64,000 nucleotides of DNA, taken from positions 922,501 to 986,500 of the forward strand of contig NZ_NERW01000001.1 of assembly GCF_003063505.1 (NCBI RefSeq). Direction: 5' to 3'. Shown here piece after piece: positions 28,403 to 36,135 of the stretch (position 1 is the first letter of the stretch; each line of letters begins with the position of its first letter). The notes beneath the pieces are model-generated. The model searched no databases and was not told the DNA's origin. It was given only the letters and a program-made list of their open reading frames with translations. This DNA comes from Limnohabitans sp. T6-20 (GTDB lineage Bacteria; Pseudomonadota; Gammaproteobacteria; Burkholderiales; Burkholderiaceae_C). The translations under genes were made by a program, and so were the position numbers.

Positions 28403-30436
28403 TCAGCTGAGAGGGGCCAGCGACACGTATAGGTTTCCATCCTCAGTTGGCCACGGAAACATGCCCATCGTCCATAGCAGTCGCTCAACGTGTCGTGACA
28501 GCGCGAAGATGTTTTCGGTGTTGAATTGCTCTTCTGCATCGTAAAGCCGCTGTAAGTCCCGTCCGAAAAGTTCGAACCAATTGCTGAGACCTTGAGTCTT
28601 TATTTGCTCAGGAAGCGATGACCCTGGGAATGGCTCCTGTGCTGGAACTCCATCCCGATGCCCGAGCCATTCGGCTGCATGAGCAAGAACGAAAGAGACG
28701 TGCAAAAGAGCTACATCAAGCAGGCGATCCATATCGTGGTCGGCGAGGTAGGCCTGCCTCGCGACTCTGATCTCTCGCTGTGCGGAGAGCAGGCTATCCG
28801 AAAACAAGGTGGCGAATCGCTCACCTGCCTTGGTGTCGGCAAACGCACTGGTCCGCGCTGAGAAGTACCTACCTGGTGACGTGGAAGACGCAGTGTGAAA
28901 TCGACTTGTGATGCTGTCGAGGGGGGGATCCTGAATCGCAGGCAGACGTTGATTAAATAGCCGACTATGTGCCACGTTGGCAAGCATGCTGACGATGAGG
29001 TGTAGGGCCCAGGATCTGTTTTCATCGGCAGCATCGAACAGGTTCACAGCAATGCATGCGTCAAAAATCAGATGCTCCTTGCGCTCTCCATTGCGGATGA
29101 CATGAACGCATTTTGCGACGGCTTGACCATAGGCTCGCGGATTCGTTTTCTCCGAACTTAGCGTCGGATCGCCTCTGTCCAGCCCCTCAAGTGCGGCCGC
29201 ATAGTCAGCCGCGAACGTCATGCCATCTAGCTCTGAAAGTGGCAGCTCGCGGTTTATTTCACGAACAACAACCTGCATAATTTCGCCGAGTTTTTCCACC
29301 GCTTCCACATCGAAAAAACCTTGGCACGTTAGAGAAAAACTGAAGTTCTCCACTCTGCTGTCTGATACCACCCGCGTCATGCCGGCCATGTCGATTGAGC
29401 GCAATTTGCGGCTAGGGTGCATCTCTGCCATAGCCTCACTCACAACTCTTTTAATCGCAAGCGAACATCGCTGCCCAATCAAGCTCGAGAGGTCGGTGGA
29501 ACTGTGGGCAATGAAAAAGCTATCGCTGCAGGCAGCGCTTGCGGCATTGACTGTGTCGATGTCTAGCTGAATCGGCTCGTCTCTTGATCCCACTAGCAAA
29601 AGGTTGTGAGCAATGGGCAAGATGAGCAAGTCGGGTATCTGTTGCTCTTTCAGAATAAAAGGGGTAAGTGGGTCAGCGCCGATCTGTGCCAATGCAATGC
29701 AGTCTGGAAGAATTGCACCGATTACGCTGTGCGTTCGCCAAGATAGCTGTGCGAGGTCGGCCTCCCACTGTTTCGGGTTCGTAGTCCTCAAGGCTTTGTT
29801 GTGGCTATCACGCATCATGGAGGGCAGTTCTTTGATGAGCTTGGACAACGCTTCTTCAAACATAGCCGCATTAGATGCGTAGACATCATTGAACGACTCG
29901 CGAAGCCAGAAGGCTACGAACCTCTTTGCGAAAGGACGCGGCAGCAGGTCCCCAAGGGGAGACGAGGTCAACTCTTCTTCAATGGCAGCAAGTACTCTAC
30001 TCATTCCGACATTGTCAACACCGATCAATTCGCGCAGTTGGTCCGAGTCAGCGGACAGTGCTGAGATCTGATCTAGGAATTCCGCCATACCCTGTTGTAA
30101 TACCGATCGCAGATGCGCAGTTCTCAATGTGAGGTGTGTAGTGATGCGAGCTGCCACGATTGGTTCAATGACATTTCCCGGTGGCGTCTTCTGAATTGCT
30201 CTGAGATCGGCTTGAATTTCACATTCAAATGCTGTGATCAGGTCGTCGAGCGTTTTTTCACCAGCGATAGCGAGTTTTGAGTAGAAATATTCGCCTACTC
30301 CAACGTCTTTTGTAACGACTAGTCGCGGGGATGTGTCTCGTCGATGCAGCCAAGTCCGATCCGCATTATCAGTATGGTCCGCAAGAAAGCCGCACTGAAG
30401 AAATCGGGGAATGTAGTGTTGTCGTTTGCCGGCCAT
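28403..30436 (-). CDS. Large DUF4238-domain protein (transposon cargo)
   Basis: A 677-aa protein. The first part has the DUF4238 signature KRQHYIPRFLQCGF with a following strand VGEYFYSKLAI, and residues to about 290 fit that domain. The remaining half is not recognised; it is mainly helical and has no membrane segment. ATG 30436 (MAGKRQHY) is chosen over TTG 30460 because DUF4238 proteins begin close to the HYxPR motif. Its place in a Tn7-like cargo region near an SOS module makes a defence role possible, but that is inference. Confidence 0.65.
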   Translation of the reverse strand: MAGKRQHYIPRFLQCGFLADHTDNADRTWLHRRDTSPRLVVTKDVGVGEYFYSKLAIAGEKTLDDLITAFECEIQADLRAIQKTPPGNVIEPIVAARITTHLTLRTAHLRSVLQQGMAEFLDQISALSADSDQLRELIGVDNVGMSRVLAAIEEELTSSPLGDLLPRPFAKRFVAFWLRESFNDVYASNAAMFEEALSKLIKELPSMMRDSHNKALRTTNPKQWEADLAQLSWRTHSVIGAILPDCIALAQIGADPLTPFILKEQQIPDLLILPIAHNLLLVGSRDEPIQLDIDTVNAASAACSDSFFIAHSSTDLSSLIGQRCSLAIKRVVSEAMAEMHPSRKLRSIDMAGMTRVVSDSRVENFSFSLTCQGFFDVEAVEKLGEIMQVVVREINRELPLSELDGMTFAADYAAALEGLDRGDPTLSSEKTNPRAYGQAVAKCVHVIRNGERKEHLIFDACIAVNLFDAADENRSWALHLIVSMLANVAHSRLFNQRLPAIQDPPLDSITSRFHTASSTSPGRYFSARTSAFADTKAGERFATLFSDSLLSAQREIRVARQAYLADHDMDRLLDVALLHVSFVLAHAAEWLGHRDGVPAQEPFPGSSLPEQIKTQGLSNWFELFGRDLQRLYDAEEQFNTENIFALSRHVERLLWTMGMFPWPTEDGNLYVSLAPLS

Positions 30437-30586
30437 ATTACTTGGGTGGCATTCCCGCAAATTTAGTAGGAATGAGTGGCACTTTGATCAGTGCGATTCC
30501 GAGAGCAGAAACGCTAACTAGTAAGCGCCGCTCTTTGCGGGACATAAAGGAAACTTTGATGAAGCCCTAGGATATCACTTCAGCCC

Positions 30587-30680
30587 AAAAAAGCCCCAGT
30601 ATGAGCTGGGGCGACAAGCCAATCGCGTTTGCACGAACAGCACCCGCTCAGGAAGGAAAAAGCGGGGCAGCCGAAGCCTC
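30587..30680 (-). ncRNA. Small RNA candidate upstream of the SRAP gene
   Basis: On the minus strand a -10-like CATAAT (30692-30687) is followed by a possible transcript with the hairpin AGCGGG/CCCGCT (30661-30666 with 30643-30648) and a terminator: stem GCCCCAG/CTGGGGC (30593-30612) with six Ts (30592-30587). No convincing -35 box is seen. No minus-strand gene is otherwise there to need this terminator, but it could simply block leftward read-through. The rest of the gap 30437-30740 shows nothing else. Confidence 0.35.
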
Positions 30681-30740
30681 AACTGAATTATGTACCGGCT
30701 CCCACTGAGTGCGCTGGCAGCCCGTATGTAAACTCGCTTT

Positions 30741-31376
30741 GTGTGCACCAATTTCACGCCAACTCAACGCGCCCAATGTGTCAAGGAAAAGCTGGGCGTT
30801 GATCTGCCAGCTGGCTACCCAGACGAGTCCTACCCAGGGTTTGCTGCACCTGTCGTTGTCAAAAGCCACCTGACCGGTCGGGTCGCGTGCGGCTTAGCTC
30901 GGTTTGGCCTAATCCCGGCATGGGCCAAGGACGACAAGATCAGTCGCCACACCTACAACGCCCGCAGTGAGACCGTAGCAGAAAAGCCCAGTTACCGCAC
31001 TGCATGGCGTCAGCGCCAATACGGCTTGGTGCTGGTCGATAACTTCTACGAGCCCAGCTACGAGTCAGGTAAGGCCGTGCGCTGGAAAATTGAGCTGGCC
31101 AGCGGTGATCCGTTTGGCATTGCCTGCCTTTGGGACCGCTGGACCGACCCCGCCTCGGGCGAGAGGGTGGTGAGCTTTTCAATGCTGACGGTGAATGCCG
31201 ATGAGCACCCCGTGATGAAGCAGTTTCACAAACCTGGCGATGAAAAAAGAACCCCCGTCATCATCGCTCCCGAGCTGCACGATACGTGGCTCAGTGCCGA
31301 TGTTACGCAGGCCACGGCACTGATGAACTGGCAGCACATGCCTAAGTTGGTGGCATTTCCGGCACCAAGGACCTGA
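30741..31376 (+). CDS. SRAP-domain protein (HMCES/YedK), SOS response-associated
   Basis: A 211-aa protein of the family that crosslinks to abasic sites in single-stranded DNA and shields them. The start GTG places the catalytic cysteine at position 2 (MCTNFTP), as required after methionine removal. Other conserved parts: RFGLIPAWAKDD, the NARSET box, the FYEP segment (usually FYEW), and HPVMKQFHKPGDEKRTPVI with the active-site histidine. It stands 71 bp before umuD in the same direction, within a DNA-damage module. Confidence 0.92.
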   Translation: MCTNFTPTQRAQCVKEKLGVDLPAGYPDESYPGFAAPVVVKSHLTGRVACGLARFGLIPAWAKDDKISRHTYNARSETVAEKPSYRTAWRQRQYGLVLVDNFYEPSYESGKAVRWKIELASGDPFGIACLWDRWTDPASGERVVSFSMLTVNADEHPVMKQFHKPGDEKRTPVIIAPELHDTWLSADVTQATALMNWQHMPKLVAFPAPRT

Positions 31377-31411
31377 TCCCAAAGTTCTCTTGCTGAGGTA
31401 GAAATGGGCAC

Positions 31412-31441
31412 TTGAAATGCTGGATATTTGTACAGTATATT
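31412..31441 (+). promoter_or_regulatory. LexA-box promoter of umuDC
   Basis: TTGAAA (31412-31417) and TATATT (31436-31441) are 18 bp apart, and between and over them lies TGCTGGATATTTGTACAGTA (31418-31437), which fits the SOS box CTGT-N8-ACAG with one mismatch (CTGG). The -10 box ends six nt before the umuD ATG, so the mRNA may start at the ATG itself. LexA would repress until DNA damage. Confidence 0.75.
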
Positions 31442-31447
31442 CAAGAC

Positions 31448-31888
31448 ATGCCCACTCTCAATGAATCGTCGCTTTCTCCCGTGTGCGTACCCGACACCAA
31501 AGTATGGCTGGATGTTTGCGCTTGGAAGGTAGCAGCTGGTTTTCCATCGCCTGCTGCAGACCACACGCGCAAGCGCATTGACCTGAACGAACACCTGATT
31601 CGGAACAAGGAAGCCACCTTCATCTTTCGGGTCAAGGGCGACTCGATGAACGGCATCGGCATCTATGAGGGCGATGAGTTGCTGGTGGACCGCTCCATCG
31701 AGGCCAAGCACGGCAACATTGTCTTGGCAGTGCTGAATAACGACTACACGGTCAAACGCCTGTACCGCCGGGGCGGCGTGGTCAAGCTGATCGCAGAAAA
31801 CCCGCTGTACCCACCCATCGTGGTCAAGGATGGCGAGGAACTGGTCATCTGGGGCGTGGTGACGCGCAACCTGCACAAGTTGTACTAA
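31448..31888 (+). CDS. umuD: UmuD-like translesion polymerase subunit / S24 peptidase
   Basis: A 146-aa self-cleaving LexA-type protein; after RecA-triggered cleavage the C-terminal part forms polymerase V with UmuC. Cleavage site Ala30-Gly31 (VAAGFPSP), catalytic serine in FRVKGDSMNGIGIYEGDELL, catalytic lysine in DYTVKRLYRR. ATG 31448 is chosen; an upstream TTG at 31412 is the -35 box. Followed by umuC after 9 bp. Confidence 0.93.
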   Translation: MPTLNESSLSPVCVPDTKVWLDVCAWKVAAGFPSPAADHTRKRIDLNEHLIRNKEATFIFRVKGDSMNGIGIYEGDELLVDRSIEAKHGNIVLAVLNNDYTVKRLYRRGGVVKLIAENPLYPPIVVKDGEELVIWGVVTRNLHKLY

Positions 31889-31897
31889 GGTTACCCG

Positions 31898-33169
31898 GTG
31901 AACAGGCCTGTGCAGCAGTTGGCCTTGGTCGACTGCAACAACTTCTATGTGAGCTGCGAACGGGTCTTCCGGCCGGACCTGGCAAAGGTTCCTATTGTGG
32001 TGCTCTCCAACAACGATGGCTGCGTGGTCTCCCGATCGAACGAAGCCAAGGCAATTGGGATCAGGATGGGCCAGCCGTGGTTCGAGTGCAAAGAGTTGGC
32101 TGAAGAGCACGGGATTCTGGCGATGAGCAGCAACTACGCGCTGTATGCCGACCTGTCAAACCGGGTCATGAACATCCTTAGCGACTATGGCCCCCAGCAT
32201 GAGGTTTATTCGATCGACGAAAGCTTTGTGGACTTGACTGGTATCCCCAATCTACGTGAACTGAGTTATGCCATGCGCCAAAGGGTGACGATGTGGACGG
32301 GCATTCCCGTGTGCGTTGGCATTGGCCCGACCAAGACACTGGCCAAGCTGGCGAACCATGTGGCCAAGAAGCATCCGCGCTCTCGCGGAGTCTTTAACTA
32401 CAACGCACTGACCGATGAACAGAAAACACGACTGCTGCAGCACATACCTGCCGAAGAAGTCTGGGGCGTGGGGCGTAAGCTGACTGAGAAACTGGCAAGG
32501 CATGGCGTATACAACGTTGACGACCTACGGCGGGCCCATGTGCCCACACTGCGGGCAGAGTTTGGTGTGGTGATGGAGAAGACCCAACGTGAGCTGCAAG
32601 AAATTCCGTGCATTGAGTTACAGGAAATCCAGCCCGACCGACAACAAATCATCTCCAGCAGATCATTCGGCAAGATGGTTACGGAGTTGCCTGTGCTGCA
32701 GGATGCACTGTCCACCTTTGTGGCCAACGCCAGTGCCAAGTTGCGGGCACAAAACAGCCATGCGTCGGTGATCCAGGTTTTCCTGCAGACCAACCGCTTC
32801 AGGAAAGACTTGCCACAGTACATGCCCAGCTTGGCAGTACCGTTGCCGAATCCGACCAACGACAGCTTGGAGGTCAACCGATGGGCTAGCTACCTTTGCG
32901 AACGCATGTTCAAAACGGAGTACCAATACAAGAAAGCCGGAATCATGCTCAGCGAAATCAGCCCTGTTACTCACAGGCAGGGGGATTTGTTGGAGCCTGA
33001 GACCACCAGTAACGCCAACCTGATGCAAGCCCTCGACAAGCTGAACCAGCGCTATGGGCGCGGCACCGTGAAGGTGTCAACGCAGTGGGCGTTCAAGGAC
33101 TGGCAGATGCGGCAGGAGAGAAAGTCGCCGAATTACACGACATGTTGGGCAGAAGTTCCTGTGGTGTGA
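31898..33169 (+). CDS. umuC: UmuC-like Y-family DNA polymerase V catalytic subunit
   Basis: A 423-aa error-prone translesion polymerase. Catalytic residues in [15 protein letters not shown] and SIDESFVDL; the helix-hairpin-helix follows in [18 protein letters not shown]; little-finger domain after about residue 240. Start GTG with AAGG seven nt before. With umuD and the SRAP gene it forms a plausible damage-tolerance unit carried by the transposon. Confidence 0.95.
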   Translation: MNRPVQQLALVDCNNFYVSCERVFRPDLAKVPIVVLSNNDGCVVSRSNEAKAIGIRMGQPWFECKELAEEHGILAMSSNYALYADLSNRVMNILSDYGPQHEVYSIDESFVDLTGIPNLRELSYAMRQRVTMWTGIPVCVGIGPTKTLAKLANHVAKKHPRSRGVFNYNALTDEQKTRLLQHIPAEEVWGVGRKLTEKLARHGVYNVDDLRRAHVPTLRAEFGVVMEKTQRELQEIPCIELQEIQPDRQQIISSRSFGKMVTELPVLQDALSTFVANASAKLRAQNSHASVIQVFLQTNRFRKDLPQYMPSLAVPLPNPTNDSLEVNRWASYLCERMFKTEYQYKKAGIMLSEISPVTHRQGDLLEPETTSNANLMQALDKLNQRYGRGTVKVSTQWAFKDWQMRQERKSPNYTTCWAEVPVV

Positions 33170-33195
33170 CGCTTAGATGTGTTCTCTGAAAATCG

Positions 33196-34218
33196 CTAGG
33201 AAGCCATCATGTTCGTTAAATCGTTTCGATGGCGAAGAAAATTTTGAAGTGCTCTGTCGAAATCCTTAATTAGAACGCCATGTTTCCTGCATGCAGACGT
33301 AATGGATGCACCACGAAGAACATCTTCTAGGGCATCTTTGGCGGCCGAACTGCAGTAGCTGTCTTCATTGCAATTTAGTTTCGAAATGCATTCGTTGAGT
33401 GCTTCATCGGGGTTCTCCCAAAGCATGGCCATGATCAGCAGATATTGCTGTGTTCGGTACGGCGCTTGAGCGGAATTGATTAGCCTTACAAGTGAGCCAA
33501 GCATCGCGTCATAACTTGTCGTTCTTTTTGAAAGATGAAGACGCCAGCTTGTCGGTAAATTTTCAAGACTATCACTGGTAAAGATGTTGAAATCGCCCGT
33601 AGATATTTGCTTGTATCGTGCGTGAAAAACAGCGGTAATATTATCTTGCTTGATTGATGTGGTTTGATCTAATGCGGTCTCACTGAGGGTGGTGAATCGT
33701 TGAATTAGTTTTGAATTGAAATAGATATCCCTTTCCGAAAGAGGTATCGCATGCCTGCGACCGCTAAATTTTTTTGTCTGTGACGGTTGGCACCTAATGA
33801 GGCATTCAGGATCGACCATGTAAAGTGATACAGAGTGTTTTGAGCAATGATTGACACCAGGGAGTTGATGTGATCTTCGCCAATAGCTGAGACCATGGAA
33901 ATCACAATCTTCTTCAATGCATTTTGGGCAATAGTTTGCTGTTCTAGAAGGCGTTAACCCTGCGTTGATCATTCTGTTTGTATGCAAATCAGGATGGCGT
34001 GAAATTTCTTGATCGAAATATTTTTCACTAACAAATCTGAAGTAGCCAAGATGGGTATGGTGCCTCACAAGGTGATCGATACTCAGTCTGGACGCCCGAT
34101 GCAAATCTTGAAGCAAGTTTCGGGTCATCTTGATTGGGCGCTTGTTCTCTTCAAAAACCCGATATCCATAACTTCTGAGGCATTCGTCAGGTAGCGGCGC
34201 AGGAACGTTGGTGAACAT
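33196..34218 (-). CDS. tniQ: TniQ/TnsD-like transposon targeting protein (second, divergent copy)
   Basis: A 340-aa protein. The N-terminus PLPDECLRSYGYRV matches the TniQ start 'P..DE...S...R', and the zinc-binding region is complete: CPKC at 97-100, ED, the YWRRSHQLPGVNHC block, and CSKH at 125-128. TniQ proteins link target DNA to TnsC. The gene is more AT-rich than its neighbours. It follows the 322-aa gene by 24 bp on the same strand, apart from the tnsABC operon, so it may serve a second targeting route. Confidence 0.85.
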   Translation of the reverse strand: MFTNVPAPLPDECLRSYGYRVFEENKRPIKMTRNLLQDLHRASRLSIDHLVRHHTHLGYFRFVSEKYFDQEISRHPDLHTNRMINAGLTPSRTANYCPKCIEEDCDFHGLSYWRRSHQLPGVNHCSKHSVSLYMVDPECLIRCQPSQTKKFSGRRHAIPLSERDIYFNSKLIQRFTTLSETALDQTTSIKQDNITAVFHARYKQISTGDFNIFTSDSLENLPTSWRLHLSKRTTSYDAMLGSLVRLINSAQAPYRTQQYLLIMAMLWENPDEALNECISKLNCNEDSYCSSAAKDALEDVLRGASITSACRKHGVLIKDFDRALQNFLRHRNDLTNMMAS

Positions 34219-34242
34219 AGAAATAAGTCTGTATTGAAAAAT

Positions 34243-35211
34243 TTATCCGGCCGTGTGCCTTTTCAGGCAGCTCGCAAAATGACTGAACTCAGGATCCTGC
34301 TTGAGCCAGTTCCATGCCCATTGCCAGACGAACTGGGCATAAGGGTCATGTCCGAAAAAAATCGAGCTAAAGTGACTGGAAACTGGGCCTTCTTTGACAA
34401 AGGCTGAGGTTGAGATGGCATAGCGTTCGTCGGGGCTGTCGCCTAAACAATTGGCAAGAAATCTGATTTTTTTCATCTGCGAATTCAAGGCTCTGGGTCG
34501 ATTGAGTGTGTGGCGCAACAGGAGAACACGTTGCATTGCCATGGCCTGCACCAGACGGTCTTTAGGAAAGCAAATAAAACCGAAATGTTCACCACTTAAC
34601 CAGAGCGACCGAACGATGGCATGAAGGGTTGCTTTTTTCTGTGAAGCATCTTGCAAAGTCCAAAGAGGGTCGTCGATGTAAACAAGTGGAAGCGCCAAGA
34701 TGATGAACGTCAAATTCTCTGCTTTTCCGCCACGCTCATTGAACGCATTTCTGCGTGCTAACTCAAGCAGCAGGAAGGCATCTAGGTAGCCCATTTCAGT
34801 AAGGCTGTATTTGGTGACCAGATCTAAATTGATACGGCGGAAATCGAAGGTGTCGCTGTTGAGCGTTTTCAATGCTTGACGCCAAAGGAGGGGCATCTTT
34901 TCGACGAGACGCTCAATCGTCTTCTGAGAGGGTGCAGGCTTGCGAAGCAATGTCCATGTGGGGTGATGAATGTCAAATGACAGGGCAGGAAGGGCTGCGG
35001 TGACCTTGCTTGTGAGTGGTTTCGAAGGAATTGCTTGACCGGCGTCATAGCGGTACCACTTGGATTGATGAGGGATCCCTTCGCCATCTTTCCATGTTGA
35101 CTCGGGATCAAATTGAGCCGCAAGTGCATGGATGGCTTGCAAGCCACTCAGTGAACGTATTTCAGCGAGCCAAACCCGTGTTCGGATTTGGTCAATGACT
35201 TTGGTGTGCAT
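34243..35211 (-). CDS. Unrecognised protein encoded with the second tniQ
   Basis: A 322-aa soluble protein; I recognise no family. It begins MHTKVIDQIRTRVWLAEIRSL and has a tryptophan-rich N-terminal third (SKWYRYDAG), a helical middle (GYLDAFLLLELARRNAF) and a basic C-terminus ending FASCLKRHTAG. No P-loop, zinc or nuclease motif is seen. The same strand and 24-bp spacing to tniQ suggest one operon, so it is likely to work with that TniQ in target choice or regulation. It is not TnsE by length. Confidence 0.55.
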   Translation of the reverse strand: MHTKVIDQIRTRVWLAEIRSLSGLQAIHALAAQFDPESTWKDGEGIPHQSKWYRYDAGQAIPSKPLTSKVTAALPALSFDIHHPTWTLLRKPAPSQKTIERLVEKMPLLWRQALKTLNSDTFDFRRINLDLVTKYSLTEMGYLDAFLLLELARRNAFNERGGKAENLTFIILALPLVYIDDPLWTLQDASQKKATLHAIVRSLWLSGEHFGFICFPKDRLVQAMAMQRVLLLRHTLNRPRALNSQMKKIRFLANCLGDSPDERYAISTSAFVKEGPVSSHFSSIFFGHDPYAQFVWQWAWNWLKQDPEFSHFASCLKRHTAG

Positions 35212-35398
35212 CCTAAACCGTAACTTTCTGACAAAACAGTACGGGTTTTAGCAGATCGTTTCCACTCTTAAAAGCGGTTTTTTTGAGCCCATCATTAACA
35301 CGCTCGAGAAAGGGTTTTCTGGCACAAGGCTACGTGTGGTTAACCAGGCTGGAAATTTGTAGGATTGCTTCACCGGTTGACGAAAAAATGCCAAGACA
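35212..35398. promoter_or_regulatory. Divergent promoter region between the 322-aa gene and xre
   Basis: 187 bp with no gene. Near the 322-aa gene is an imperfect inverted repeat, AAACCGTAACT (35216-35226) against CAGTACGGGTTT (about 35238-35250). At 35389-35396, just before the xre ATG, is TGCCAAGA, which recurs as half of a perfect palindrome upstream of tnsA. No strong sigma-70 boxes can be assigned. Confidence 0.4.
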
Positions 35399-35836
35399 AT
35401 GAATCAGGATCGTTCCCTTCTGTTGTTCCCATTGCTGTTCACACGGCTGCGCAAGAGTCGCGGCGTGTTGCAGAAAACGGCTGCATTGGATTTCGGGGTG
35501 GATCCGACCGTGCTTTGCGCTGTCGAAAAAGGGACTCGTGTCCCATTTGATGATGAACAGATCAAGCGGGCGAGTGAAGTATTTCGGCTATCAGAGGAGG
35601 AGGTGGCGCATCTTCATTGGGCGGCGCACCATGACCGATTGATTGTCCACTTAGGGAATAAGGGGGCCAGCGAGACCGAAGTAGCCTTTATCTCCACAGG
35701 GCTGCATGCGCTTCGTCATCTGCAACCTCAACAGATCAGCGGGCTGATGGCAAGCCTGCAGCAAATCAATAAAAGTGCCAGCTTGGTCGCCTCGCTGGCT
35801 AAGTCCAACCCTCTGTTGGAGGTTGCTATGACTTAA
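35399..35836 (+). CDS. XRE-family helix-turn-helix regulator of the transposon
   Basis: A 145-aa protein with an XRE-type helix-turn-helix: LFTRLRKSRGVLQKTAALDFGVDPTVLCAVEKGTRVP, then a short helical C-terminal domain of unknown type. Divergent from the tniQ operon and upstream of tnsA, it is in the right place to control both. The stop overlaps the A tract of a terminator that works in the opposite direction. Confidence 0.7.
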   Translation: MNQDRSLLLFPLLFTRLRKSRGVLQKTAALDFGVDPTVLCAVEKGTRVPFDDEQIKRASEVFRLSEEEVAHLHWAAHHDRLIVHLGNKGASETEVAFISTGLHALRHLQPQQISGLMASLQQINKSASLVASLAKSNPLLEVAMT

Positions 35837-35896
35837 AAAAAAACGGCGGGCACAAGGCCCGCCGGGGTTGATTTGGTCAGAGAACCAAACCTAAGC
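35835..35896 (-). ncRNA. Small RNA candidate between xre and tnsA
   Basis: On the minus strand TTGACA (35931-35926) and GAGAAT (35908-35903) are exactly 17 bp apart. A transcript from about 35896 would be some 62 nt: a hairpin TTTGGT-CAGAGA-ACCAAA (35872-35889), a short linker with AACCCC, then a terminator with an eight-pair GC stem (CGGCGGGC 35844-35851, GCCCGCCG 35857-35864) and nine Ts (35843-35835). There is no ORF in it. Confidence 0.6.
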
Positions 35897-35981
35897 ACTT
35901 TCATTCTCTGGCCAGTTCAATCCCCTGTCAATGGGGCACGGGCTGCGTCTTTCGATGCTCCTCCGGAAATTTGCATTCGAC

Positions 35982-35998
35982 TGCCAAGAAATTTGGCA
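35982..35998. promoter_or_regulatory. Palindromic operator candidate upstream of tnsA
   Basis: TGCCAA-GAAAT-TTGGCA is a perfect six-base inverted repeat with a 5-nt centre, 138 bp before the tnsA ATG. The half TGCCAAGA is also found right before the xre ATG, so the XRE protein is the likely binder. Confidence 0.5.
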
Positions 35999-36135
35999 TG
36001 CGAGGGGGGAACTCTTTCGCGCATTTCTGAGGAATCCATCAAATCCCTGACCCGTGCTCCTTCGCCATGCACGGCAACAGCCGTTGCATTAGGACAACGA
36101 ATGACCGAACGCATTGGCGCTCGGAGGGGTAACGC

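Noticed and set aside
30575-30757. A 60-codon minus-strand frame upstream of the SRAP gene.
   Set aside because: It spans the terminator hairpin, has no ribosome site and no family likeness.
35837-36135. Possible CRISPR-like array upstream of tnsA, as in CRISPR-associated Tn7 elements.
   Set aside because: No regularly spaced direct repeats were found here or elsewhere in the element, and no cas genes.
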